Source: an uncultured Verrucomicrobiota bacterium (GTDB lineage Bacteria; Verrucomicrobiota; Verrucomicrobiae; Opitutales; Opitutaceae). Taken from it: a DNA stretch of 6,413 nt. Position numbers and translations under genes: made by a program. The stretch spans positions 1 through 6,413 of the forward strand of contig CAMLQS010000296.1 of the NCBI GenBank assembly GCA_946482165.1. The letters are read 5' to 3'. Below, in pieces: positions 1 to 6,257 of the stretch. Below the pieces are notes generated by a model that was given only the letters and a program-made list of their open reading frames with translations, had not been told where the DNA came from and did no database searches. The stretch's first letter is position 1, and each line of letters begins with the position of its first letter.

Positions 1-267
1 CGAGGTCGGATTATCCTCGTAGCCGGGGTCGATGAACTCGGCGATTTCGATCATCGTCCGCTCCACCTTCGGGAACCATTGATCCATCGTGGCGACGGCG
101 GCGACGATGATGATGGCTTTCGCGAGAACCTTAACGATGCCAATGCCACTCGGCTGGCTGGACACATAAAAAATGAGTCCGCCGACCATGATTGCGAAGA
201 CGATGAACCGGAACGCGATTACCAACGCGACCATCTTCTCCTCAAGTGTTGGCAGGTAGATTTCCAT
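1..267 (-). CDS. Inner-membrane protein at the VirB6/TrbL position (partial, 3' end outside window)
   Basis: An open frame of 89 codons runs from an ATG at 267-265 through the left edge of the window without a stop, so only the N-terminus is seen. It begins MEIYLPTLEEKM and has two hydrophobic segments, about residues 13-35 and 42-61, joined by a short polar turn (SSQPSG). A polar stretch follows (DQWFPKVER, then EFIDPGYEDN). There is no classical cleavable signal peptide. The ATG lies 11 nt after the stop of the small lipoprotein gene, with no good Shine-Dalgarno sequence, so it is probably translated from the same message. The order TrbJ/VirB5 - small lipoprotein - this gene matches trbJ-trbK-trbL and virB5-eex-virB6, which suggests a polytopic VirB6/TrbL-type channel protein. 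That is inference from position; the visible residues show only a membrane protein, and a shorter non-VirB6 protein remains possible. Confidence 0.7.
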   Translation of the reverse strand, partial: MEIYLPTLEEKMVALVIAFRFIVFAIMVGGLIFYVSSQPSGIGIVKVLAKAIIIVAAVATMDQWFPKVERTMIEIAEFIDPGYEDNPTS

Positions 268-278
268 AGCGGGCTGAT

Positions 279-596
279 TTACGGCTGCGTCGTTTCGGCG
301 GACTTGGCCGCTTCTTGCTGCGCCTCTTTTTCCTTCCACTCGTCCACGAGCTTTTGCGCGTTGCGCTTCCGCTCCTCATCTCGCGCGGCCCGTTCTTCGG
401 GAGTGAGTTTTTTGAACATGTTTTGGTTCATGTCGGTGATCGCCTTGTTGGCGGCTTCAGCCTCGCGACGGGATTTCTCTTCAAGTTCGAGGCGCTGGCG
501 TTCGCGCTCGGCGGCCTCGCGTTCCGCTTTGGACGGACCGCAGCCGGTGGCGAGGACGGATAGACCGAGGATCAGTAGGAGGGCGGTGGTTTTCAT
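279..596 (-). CDS. Small charged lipoprotein, TrbK/Eex-position entry-exclusion candidate
   Basis: This 105-residue protein has a lipoprotein signal peptide: MKTT, a hydrophobic core at residues 5-15 and a lipobox ending ATGC, with the lipidated cysteine at residue 19. The mature part (about 86 residues) is almost wholly charged and probably alpha-helical or coiled coil, rich in E, R, K and A; a short motif KKLTPEERAARDEE lies near residues 62-75. It has no other transmembrane segment. Its ATG overlaps the VirB5 stop as ATGA (596-593), implying coupled translation. In RP4 the gene between trbJ and trbL is the entry-exclusion lipoprotein trbK, and in IncN-type VirB systems a small lipoprotein gene, eex, sits between virB5 and virB6. 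The same job is therefore plausible here. These proteins are too variable in sequence to confirm by eye. A VirB7-like structural lipoprotein is an alternative, but the mature chain is longer than typical VirB7. Confidence 0.8.
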   Translation of the reverse strand: MKTTALLLILGLSVLATGCGPSKAEREAAERERQRLELEEKSRREAEAANKAITDMNQNMFKKLTPEERAARDEERKRNAQKLVDEWKEKEAQQEAAKSAETTQP

Positions 597-1375
597 CGTT
601 GGGCGTTTCGGAGTTTGAGGGTCTTCATGTAGGCGCTGACGCGCTGGTTCGCTAAGTGGTTGTCCCGCGCTTCCAGCTCGGCGACGGCCAGCCGCTCCTG
701 TTCGAGGCGCGCGTCATTCGCGATTTTCTGGAGGGCGACTTCATCGACCTCGCGACGCCGCGCCGTCTCCACCTGGGCGAGCTGACCGTTCAACGCCACG
801 AGCTTGGCCGAGAGCTTTTGCACCTCCGCGTCTGTGGTTGCGGCTTTCAGCTCTTGGAGCGTGAGCGCGATTTCTTCCTGCAACTCCGCTTCGCGCGCCT
901 TCGTCTCGTCCGTGACCAGAACGGTGTTGGCCTGCTTCGCATCGAGCACGGAGTAGCGGCGGAACGTGAGCGGGTCGCGTTGCAGATTCCCGCCGTCGAG
1001 ATCGGTGCTCCGAATCGCCCGGTAGTTTCCATCGGCGGTGTTTTCGAGAGAATCGAGACTACGGGTGACGCGGACGATTTCGTCCCGCGCGCGTCCGTAT
1101 TCGCGCACCAGGTCGTCCTCGCCGAGCACATCGAGGACGACGTTGGCACCGGCTTCGACGGGGTTGCCCGTCCATTTGCGGATGTCACCCTGGATGTTGA
1201 TTTGCTGGTTTAGCTTGTCGATCTGCGTCCGCAGTTTCGCGATGCTATCGACCCACTTCGCGATGCTCTCCGCATGGGCGACTTTTTGGGCGGTAAGATT
1301 GGCCGCATCTATAACCGGAATGCCGGAGGCAAATGCAGCCGACGCAAACAGAAGAAAAAGGAGTAGGGTTTTCAT
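593..1375 (-). CDS. virB5: VirB5/TrbJ-like periplasmic T4SS protein
   Basis: The 260-residue protein starts with a Sec signal peptide (MKTLLLFLLF, predicted cleavage after AFA at residue 16 or just beyond). The mature N-terminus then reads GIPVIDAANL, the hallmark of VirB5/TrbJ proteins. A helical segment follows with AKLRTQIDKLNQQI at about residues 46-59. The middle (about 65-160) has a KWTGNP turn, and a long charged coiled coil covers roughly residues 162-243. VirB5 proteins are minor pilus components exported to the periplasm and needed for pilus assembly or recipient contact. The length is near the family range. The ATG overlaps the preceding lipoprotein stop as ATGA (1375-1372), and the stop overlaps the next ATG in the same way, so the gene sits in a tightly coupled series. 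No Shine-Dalgarno sequence precedes it. The family assignment rests on the N-terminal signature, the coiled coil and the neighbouring virB4; VirB5 versus TrbJ naming is not resolved. Confidence 0.87.
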   Translation of the reverse strand: MKTLLLFLLFASAAFASGIPVIDAANLTAQKVAHAESIAKWVDSIAKLRTQIDKLNQQINIQGDIRKWTGNPVEAGANVVLDVLGEDDLVREYGRARDEIVRVTRSLDSLENTADGNYRAIRSTDLDGGNLQRDPLTFRRYSVLDAKQANTVLVTDETKAREAELQEEIALTLQELKAATTDAEVQKLSAKLVALNGQLAQVETARRREVDEVALQKIANDARLEQERLAVAELEARDNHLANQRVSAYMKTLKLRNAQR

Positions 1376-1812
1376 GGCGATTCGACGCGGACGTATTCCA
1401 CGCTGGGGTTGAGAATCACGCCGTTGACCGTGGTTTCAGGCAGCTCCACCGGGACGAGCCGGGCGCTCGACTCGCGTCGGTCTTCATAGGAGCGCTGTTG
1501 GTTCTGGATGATCCAGTATTGCTGTTTCACCGCTTGGTTCATCGCGCGGTCGTAGCCGCGTTGCTCCGCGTTCTTGATGGCCTTTTTCACCTGCGCCTGG
1601 GCGACCTGCGAAACGAGGTAGCCGCCGGCTGCACCGGCGGCGGTCACGCCAATGTCGCCATCCGACAATTCGTAGGCGAGTGCGCCGCCGGCACCAGCCA
1701 GGCCGATGTCGGAAGCCATTCCGCCTGCCGTGCTGCAACCGGACAGCCCGGCGGCGACGAGTCCGAGGGCGCAGGCCGCGCCGAGCCTACGCCGATTGTT
1801 TTTCCAGTTCAT
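1372..1812 (-). CDS. Glycine-rich (glycine-zipper-like) lipoprotein between virB4 and virB5
   Basis: This 146-residue protein has a lipoprotein signal peptide: a basic start (MNWKNNRRR), a hydrophobic core at residues 10-23, and a canonical lipobox LSGC with cysteine 26. A glycine/alanine-rich region follows at about residues 30-69 (GLAGAGGALAYEL, then AAGAAGGYLV), resembling glycine-zipper membrane segments of outer-membrane lipoproteins. A helical, Q-rich stretch (about 70-110) and a tail ending VEYVRVESP complete it. The start at 1812 is supported by a strong GGAGG six bases upstream, the best ribosome site in the operon; the gene begins 26 bp inside the end of virB4 and ends in an ATGA overlap with virB5. 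An envelope-anchored accessory of the secretion channel is likely from context. I do not recognise it as a named VirB or Trb protein; VirB7-like, TrbH-like or stress-lipoprotein-like roles are all possible. Confidence 0.83.
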   Translation of the reverse strand: MNWKNNRRRLGAACALGLVAAGLSGCSTAGGMASDIGLAGAGGALAYELSDGDIGVTAAGAAGGYLVSQVAQAQVKKAIKNAEQRGYDRAMNQAVKQQYWIIQNQQRSYEDRRESSARLVPVELPETTVNGVILNPSVEYVRVESP

Positions 1813-4414
1813 GAGATTCCTCCGGGGTGGGTTGGACGTTGCGCACCGTGCCGCACAGGGGCGGATCGGTGACAGGTGAGAAAAAGCACAGGCTGGAGAA
1901 CTTTTTGCCCGGCGGTTGTTGTTCCGGCATCGGGTAGTTCTGGATCGAGGCGCAGACCGATTCCGGGAGTGCGATGTCGCGGGCGATGTCGTCCACGTCG
2001 TTACGGTCGAACTGCCGCATGAGGAAAAATTGCTTCGAGTTGCCGATGACGACGGGGCGAATGCGCGCGTCCTTAAACCGGCTGTATTGTTGGACGATGG
2101 ACGCGGTCCAACAGTTGAACTTGCGGAGCTGCGCGTAGGATTCGGCGACGATTTTGTCGCCGCCAGGCACGTCGAGAAAGCGGGCCAGCTCCTCGTAGAT
2201 GATGCGTTTCCGCAGGGCGCGCGGGAGTGAGATGATGTGCTGCCGGGCGAAGCCGGTGACGAGCAGACCGGCGGCGGTTTTGAGTTCGATGGCCTGCTCA
2301 GGGATGTAGCCCAGCTCGAAATGCGCGATGGCGCCTGTGAGGGACACGTTGGTCCGACCGTCGAAAAGTTTTCCGTATTGGCCGTAGGCGCACCATGCGG
2401 AGAGGAGCGTGGCGAGGTGATCGACCTGCTCTTTCTTGTGCTCCGGGAAACGGGAAAACTGCATTAACTCCACGAGGCTTGCATGGACGGGATAGTCCTC
2501 CGGCGCGTAATAGGCATGGGCGAGTGCCATGACGGAGCGCTCCGTCTGGGGCTCTTTCAGGAATTGGGTGATCTCCGCTTCTGTGACGGCGGCGATGAAC
2601 GACAGGGCCTCGTCGTCACGACGCGCGCGGCGGTCGCGCAACTCGGCGTAGGCTTCCATCTCCGTCGAGCCGAGGCCCATCTTTTCCCGTTTCCACCGAT
2701 GCACCGCGCAGGCCATGCGCTCTATCTCCGGCATCAGCTCCGCGTGTTTCTTCGCCCAATCGTCAAAGCCGTCCTGGTAGAGCTGACCGACGTATTGGCC
2801 GAGCATGGCTTGCCGGATTTGCTGCGCCTCGGCGTCAGGCGACTCGCCGATCATGCGCGCGACGAGCGCGACAGCGGAAGCGATGTGCAGGTGGTTGAGC
2901 GGCAGTTTTCCCGTGTCGAAATAGTTGATCGTGAGGTCGCCGTCCGGGTGGATGATGATGGGCGTCTCGCCCATAGCCCGCGTGAAGTCCGCGTAGGACA
3001 GGCCCTCTTCCACGAAGACCGAATGGTGGTAGTAGGCGGCGGTCTGCGTGAGCAGGTCGCACATGGTCACGGATTTTCCCGCGCCGGTCGCGCCGAGCAG
3101 CACCGCGTGCTGCGGCGTCGGCGGTGTGCCGAGGAAGGTGCGCAGGCCGACAAGGTTTCCCTGCGAACCGTCGTAGATCGCTTCGGCCTCGGCCAGGTGG
3201 CCGGTGAAGGTCGCCGAGAACGGCAGCAGATCGGCAAGGTAGGTATCCTCGGCGTAGAGGGCGCGGTGCTTATAGGGCGAACCGGTCCAACCCGGCCACG
3301 AGGCGAAGAAAAGTTTCTTCGCGGTCGAAGGTAGCGCGCACTCGTAATACTGAGCGCCGCCGAGGTTGTTGATCGCGTTTTTGATCGCCGCGCATTTCGC
3401 GCTCAAAGCAACCTCGCTCTCGTCCCACACACGGATCGTGTAGGTCACGGAAAAGGGCCGGATGAAGCCGGTCGAGAGCGATTCGATTTTCCGCTCCTTC
3501 TTGCCGATGGCGACGAGGAGGGAATGCCGCTCGCTATCCTCGTATTCGCCGCGCAGCCGTTCGATGGCTTTCTCTTCCTGCTCCACCTCGCGCTTGGACG
3601 GCAGCGGCGTGACGTTGACCGTGATTTGGTAGTCGAGAAACGAGAGGCCGGTGAGACGGAAGACGATGCCGGGATACGTGCGACTCGGCCAACGCTTGAG
3701 CGTGAAGACGGCGTGGTAGCGTCCATCGGAATAGAAGCCGACGCGTTCGAGGCCGACGCCATCGGAGTTCCAGCAATTTTCCTGAATGGTGAGGACCGGG
3801 TTGAACTGCGCGTCAAAATCCACGTCGAACCGGTCGGCCAGCGACGGATTCAGGAACTTCATGTAATAGGTGAAGTGTTCCGTGTCGCCCATCGGCGTCA
3901 CCGTGGTGTCGGAGCCAAAGAGTGTGCGCAGCGTGCCGGTGATTTCGTCAAACCGGGTGCGGAGTTCGGACAGCACCTTGTCATAGTATGCCTGGAGGCC
4001 GACCTTCGTTTTGAGGTTGCCCGAATAGGTAGTGATGTCGGTCGAGACGAACACCACGAGTTTTTCCCGGCGCAGTTCGCGCCTCTGCATTTTCCGCCAG
4101 TAGCGGTTAAACCGTTCATCTCGCACGCGGCGGATGTGCGGGTGCGTGACGCGCTCCGTCTCGCGGTAGTAGCGGGTCAATTCCGTCAGGTAGTCGGGAT
4201 CGACCGTCCATTGGAGTTGCGCGCGCATCCCTTCGCCGAGCAGCGCTAGGAAACTGCGGATTTTGTCCTGATACGCGTTCAGATTCGCGACGCTCGCGCC
4301 GCGCAGGTCGGGCGGTTGCAGGACGTAGCCCTTGCTCGCGACGCCGCCCTTTTCGAGGGAGCCGAAGAGCAGGAGTCCGCCGGCGAAGTAGCCGTTAGGT
4401 GCGCCGCTTTTCAT
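1787..4414 (-). CDS. virB4: VirB4/TrbE-like T4SS ATPase
   Basis: The 875-residue protein is the energy-supplying ATPase at the inner-membrane base of type IV secretion systems, required for pilus biogenesis and substrate transfer. The N-terminal half (about 1-420) is the VirB4-type platform domain with no obvious transmembrane helix. The C-terminal half is the RecA-like motor: Walker A GATGAGKS at residues 441-448, the family motif GKLFDG at about 681-686, a Walker B-position segment RIIYEE at 737-742, and a glutamine motif SIVQQYS at 772-778. The length fits the family (about 780-900). A charged helical stretch lies between the Walker motifs (about 550-620). The start overlaps the virB3-like gene by 20 bp with no clear Shine-Dalgarno sequence, suggesting coupling; the next in-frame Met is residue 63, too far inside the conserved N-terminus. 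The Walker B aspartate is replaced by glutamate (IIYEE). Function is firm; placement within the VirB4 subfamilies is not. Confidence 0.96.
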   Translation of the reverse strand: MKSGAPNGYFAGGLLLFGSLEKGGVASKGYVLQPPDLRGASVANLNAYQDKIRSFLALLGEGMRAQLQWTVDPDYLTELTRYYRETERVTHPHIRRVRDERFNRYWRKMQRRELRREKLVVFVSTDITTYSGNLKTKVGLQAYYDKVLSELRTRFDEITGTLRTLFGSDTTVTPMGDTEHFTYYMKFLNPSLADRFDVDFDAQFNPVLTIQENCWNSDGVGLERVGFYSDGRYHAVFTLKRWPSRTYPGIVFRLTGLSFLDYQITVNVTPLPSKREVEQEEKAIERLRGEYEDSERHSLLVAIGKKERKIESLSTGFIRPFSVTYTIRVWDESEVALSAKCAAIKNAINNLGGAQYYECALPSTAKKLFFASWPGWTGSPYKHRALYAEDTYLADLLPFSATFTGHLAEAEAIYDGSQGNLVGLRTFLGTPPTPQHAVLLGATGAGKSVTMCDLLTQTAAYYHHSVFVEEGLSYADFTRAMGETPIIIHPDGDLTINYFDTGKLPLNHLHIASAVALVARMIGESPDAEAQQIRQAMLGQYVGQLYQDGFDDWAKKHAELMPEIERMACAVHRWKREKMGLGSTEMEAYAELRDRRARRDDEALSFIAAVTEAEITQFLKEPQTERSVMALAHAYYAPEDYPVHASLVELMQFSRFPEHKKEQVDHLATLLSAWCAYGQYGKLFDGRTNVSLTGAIAHFELGYIPEQAIELKTAAGLLVTGFARQHIISLPRALRKRIIYEELARFLDVPGGDKIVAESYAQLRKFNCWTASIVQQYSRFKDARIRPVVIGNSKQFFLMRQFDRNDVDDIARDIALPESVCASIQNYPMPEQQPPGKKFSSLCFFSPVTDPPLCGTVRNVQPTPEESHELEKQSA
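1819..1823 (-). promoter_or_regulatory. Strong Shine-Dalgarno of the glycine-rich lipoprotein gene
   Basis: GGAGG on the minus strand lies 6 bases before the ATG at 1812 and within the last codons of virB4. It is the only strong Shine-Dalgarno sequence seen in the secretion operon; the other starts appear to depend on overlap or short gaps. It suggests this lipoprotein is made independently of, and perhaps in excess over, the ATPase. Confidence 0.65.
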
Positions 4415-4757
4415 GGGTGGTCGGGCCGGAACGGCCGGGATGAGCGGGTTGATTGCGGGCGGCGAAGGACCAACCTTCGCCGGTGACGAGTTGATCGAAA
4501 AAATCCTCCGCGTAGCCGTCTGGTTTGTTGTGGCGGAAGAGCAGCACCCACGCGGTCGGGAGCACGAGGATGGGCAGCGCCAGGAGGATCGAGGGCAACG
4601 TGGCCGCGCCGAGCATCACATCGAGAAGCAGATAACACGCGAAGGCGGCGACGAAGCCGCCGATGACGTAGAGGAAATCGTTCCCCTCCAAACCGAGCGC
4701 GCGGCCCTTGCTGTCGTTGACGCTGTTCGTGTCCGTGATGCGTAGTTCGGCGCTCAT
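4395..4757 (-). CDS. virB3: VirB3/TrbD-like inner-membrane T4SS protein
   Basis: The 120-residue protein has a polar N-terminus (about 1-27) and two hydrophobic segments, at about residues 28-49 and 53-74. A short motif HNKPDGYAEDF (about 76-86) follows, then a polar, basic tail ending KRRT. Two close membrane helices followed by a conserved polar stretch, directly upstream of a virB4 gene, is the usual picture for VirB3/TrbD, a partner of the VirB4 ATPase in the inner-membrane complex and in some systems fused to it. It begins 33 nt after the pilin gene and overlaps virB4 by 20 bp. No Shine-Dalgarno sequence is visible before the ATG at 4757, so translation may depend on the upstream gene. 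The chain is slightly longer than typical VirB3 (about 90-110), the extra being the C-terminal tail that shares DNA with virB4. Identification rests on topology and position. Confidence 0.85.
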   Translation of the reverse strand: MSAELRITDTNSVNDSKGRALGLEGNDFLYVIGGFVAAFACYLLLDVMLGAATLPSILLALPILVLPTAWVLLFRHNKPDGYAEDFFDQLVTGEGWSFAARNQPAHPGRSGPTTHEKRRT

Positions 4758-4790
4758 GGCGGGACGGCGTTGGCGGTTGTTACGCGGGCG

Positions 4791-5123
4791 TCAGAATTGC
4801 GGCGCGAGTGCGCCGTCCGAGAGTCCGAAAATGTAGAACAGCGCGCTCATGATCGCGGCGGCACCCGCGATGATGATCCCGGAGACGATGCCCATTTTTC
4901 CCTCGGCATCGCCGCGCTTCATTTTTTCCGCGCCACCCCAGATGTTGATGACGCCCCAGATGAAACCGACCATGAACAGAATCCCGAGACCGTATTGAAA
5001 CCCGGTTTTGAGTTCGGTCGGGATTTGCGCGAGGGGCAGCGAAGCAACGGCAGCCGAGGCCGGATTTAGCAGGAGCGCGAAACCGAGCGCTCCGACGGTG
5101 AGTTTTAAGCTTTGGGTTTTCAT
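4791..5123 (-). CDS. virB2: VirB2/TrbC-like pilin precursor
   Basis: The 110-residue protein has a Sec signal peptide (MKTQSLKL, a hydrophobic stretch to about residue 19, and a cleavage-like ASA-A site after residue 24). Two further hydrophobic helices sit at about residues 44-63 and 77-100, separated by a short charged cytoplasmic-type loop (GGAEKMKRGDAEGK). Signal peptide plus two helices with a basic loop is the VirB2/TrbC major pilin layout, and the loop resembles that of other VirB2 pilins. The pilin polymerises into the conjugative or secretion pilus. It is the first gene of the apparent operon, upstream of virB3 and virB4 as in Agrobacterium and RP4. The 137-bp space before it contains a terminator-like hairpin for the regulator and a second hairpin in its leader. 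No strong Shine-Dalgarno precedes the ATG at 5123; the start is chosen because it gives a complete signal peptide. Confidence 0.88.
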   Translation of the reverse strand: MKTQSLKLTVGALGFALLLNPASAAVASLPLAQIPTELKTGFQYGLGILFMVGFIWGVINIWGGAEKMKRGDAEGKMGIVSGIIIAGAAAIMSALFYIFGLSDGALAPQF

Positions 5124-5154
5124 GGTGGAAAAGAGAACCGGGGGCTGGACGTGG

Positions 5155-5178
5155 TCGGTGCCGCTGATCGGCCACCGA
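5155..5178 (-). promoter_or_regulatory. Imperfect hairpin in the virB2-like leader
   Basis: The inverted repeat has outer arms TCGGTG and CACCGA and inner arms CCG and CGG, with one bulged C and a 5-base loop. It lies about 30 to 55 bases before the pilin start codon. It lacks a following T-run on the minus strand, so it is not a simple terminator. If transcription of the secretion operon begins upstream of it, it would form a stable stem in the 5' leader, or it could be an operator site in DNA. The role is inferred only from position and symmetry. Confidence 0.4.
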
Positions 5179-5202
5179 TTGAACGCCGTAACTCTACCTC
5201 AG

Positions 5203-5225
5203 AAAACCGCGTCCGGCTTGGACGC
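5203..5225 (-). terminator. Rho-independent-like terminator after the AraC-family gene
   Basis: On the minus strand a perfect 6-bp stem (GCGTCC / GGACGC) with a 5-base loop is followed by GG and four T residues. It begins 35 nt downstream of the regulator stop codon. The T-run is oriented to end transcription coming from the regulator, and the plus-strand side lacks one. The short stem and short T tract make it a moderate-strength candidate. If real, it separates the regulator transcript from the secretion operon, which would then need its own promoter between about 5200 and 5124; I see no clear one there. Confidence 0.5.
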
Positions 5226-5260
5226 TCCTGCTGAAAATCAGAACGAATGCGCTATTTCCA

Positions 5261-6151
5261 TCAGTCGCGCAGCATCGCGCTCGGTGCGCGTCCGTAGAAC
5301 TTGCGGCAGTGCCGATCCAGATGGCTTTGATCGCAGAACCCGACGGCAAACGCGGCCTCGGCCACGCGATACTCGCCGCTGCGCAGCAGTTCGAGCGCTC
5401 GGTCCACCCGCATTTTCAAAGCGTATTGCAGCGGGGGCATTCCGAACGTTACGCGAAACCTGCGGGCGAAATGCGCGGGGCTAAATCCGAGTTGCCGAGC
5501 CAGACGCGGCACCTGCACGCGCGCGGCCAAATTTTCGCGGAGATAAGCCAGGACTTTTTCCTGTTCGGATGAGCAAAGCGGCGTGGGCTCGCAGACGTAT
5601 CCGTTTTCACGATACATAAGCGCGTGCAGGAGTTTTAGCGCCAGCGCGAACCCGAACGCATTCACCAAAAGCGCGTGAGGCTGGCGAACGATGACGCGTC
5701 CAAATTCGGAGACGAGGCCACCAGCCATCGAATCATGCGCCGTGAGCCGGCGAAGGTTTTCAACAATGACGCCGGTAAGATTACGTCTGGCCAGTTCCGC
5801 CAGGATGACCCCGCCGACGAGCAATGAAACGACCCCTTGTTCCCGAAGGCCGCTGACGATGTGAGGCACGCCCGCCGGGATGACACAGCAGTCTTCGGCA
5901 TGAAGCTCTGCCGTCTGCTCAACCCCGTCGGTATCCTGCCACGCGACCGCTCCCAATGTCGTCCCGAGGTTCAAAATTAACTCCACCTCGTGGTGGGTGT
6001 GCGCCTCCCGCTCGCCGGGATCGTGCATCAAGGATCGAAACACGACGGGAGCCGCTTCCATTCGGTGCCAAATAGGCGGCGTGTTGCCCGTGCTGATCCT
6101 GCCCGTCTCCATATTCGCTTCCCCGGACCTATCGTCATTCGAGTTTTGCAT
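5261..6151 (-). CDS. AraC-family transcriptional regulator with cupin-type sensor domain
   Basis: The 296-residue protein has the usual AraC-family length and layout. The N-terminal part (about 30-180) looks like a cupin-type ligand domain: HTHHEVELILN at residues 51-61 is a typical first cupin motif, and VIPAGVPH at about 90-97 follows where the second strand group is expected. The C-terminal part carries two helix-turn-helix units, about residues 214-240 (VPRLARQLGFSPAHFARRF, then FGMPPLQY) and 263-290 (VAEAAFAVGFCDQSHLDRH, then FYGRAPSAML). Both match the AraC/XylS pattern. AAAGGA lies 7 bases before the ATG at 6151, supporting this start; a later Met at residue 14 is possible. Family members usually bind a small molecule and activate nearby genes. 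It is transcribed towards the secretion operon, but a terminator-like hairpin lies between them, so control of that operon is only a possibility. The effector cannot be read from sequence. Confidence 0.93.
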   Translation of the reverse strand: MQNSNDDRSGEANMETGRISTGNTPPIWHRMEAAPVVFRSLMHDPGEREAHTHHEVELILNLGTTLGAVAWQDTDGVEQTAELHAEDCCVIPAGVPHIVSGLREQGVVSLLVGGVILAELARRNLTGVIVENLRRLTAHDSMAGGLVSEFGRVIVRQPHALLVNAFGFALALKLLHALMYRENGYVCEPTPLCSSEQEKVLAYLRENLAARVQVPRLARQLGFSPAHFARRFRVTFGMPPLQYALKMRVDRALELLRSGEYRVAEAAFAVGFCDQSHLDRHCRKFYGRAPSAMLRD

Positions 6152-6158
6152 AGGAGGT

Positions 6159-6164
6159 TCCTTT
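6159..6164 (-). promoter_or_regulatory. Ribosome binding site of the AraC-family gene
   Basis: On the minus strand AAAGGA stands 7 bases before the ATG at 6151. It is a good purine-rich site and decides in favour of this start over the internal Met at residue 14. Confidence 0.6.
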
Positions 6165-6184
6165 CTAAGGCTACCGGAGGAACA

Positions 6185-6205
6185 GGCCTAAGTTGGCTAG
6201 GCCAA
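6185..6205. repeat. Overlapping, mutually exclusive inverted repeats
   Basis: Two inverted repeats share bases: GGCCTA (6185-6190) with TAGGCC (6198-6203), spaced by 7, and TTGGC (6193-6197) with GCCAA (6201-6205), spaced by 3. They lie 34 to 54 bases before the regulator start codon and, if the candidate promoter is right, within its leader. They could be an operator or alternative RNA stems; the role is unknown. Confidence 0.4.
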
Positions 6206-6229
6206 TTCCCCAAGGGCTTGTCGCCATAG

Positions 6230-6257
6230 ATTATCACTTGCAGCATCGGTTCCCCAA
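6230..6257 (-). promoter_or_regulatory. Candidate promoter of the AraC-family gene
   Basis: On the minus strand a -10-like GATAAT (6235-6230, five of six bases matching TATAAT) follows a weak -35-like TTGGGG (6257-6252) with a 16-base spacer. Transcription would start near 6222 and give a leader of about 70 nt that includes the overlapping inverted repeats at 6185-6205. The poor -35 would fit a promoter that needs an activator. Consensus matching by eye in a non-model genome is weak evidence. Confidence 0.35.

Noticed and set aside
79..618. Plus-strand open frame (179 codons) spanning the small lipoprotein and the partial membrane protein
   Set aside because: It is low-complexity and Ser/Arg-rich, and crosses two better-supported minus-strand genes that have a lipobox and membrane helices.
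2483..3334. Long plus-strand open frame (283 codons) opposite the virB4-like gene
   Set aside because: It lies wholly antisense to a well-supported ATPase gene, has no recognisable domain, and long antisense frames are expected from GC-rich codon use.
3524..4249. Plus-strand open frame (241 codons) opposite the virB4-like N-terminal half
   Set aside because: Same reason: antisense shadow with no family features.
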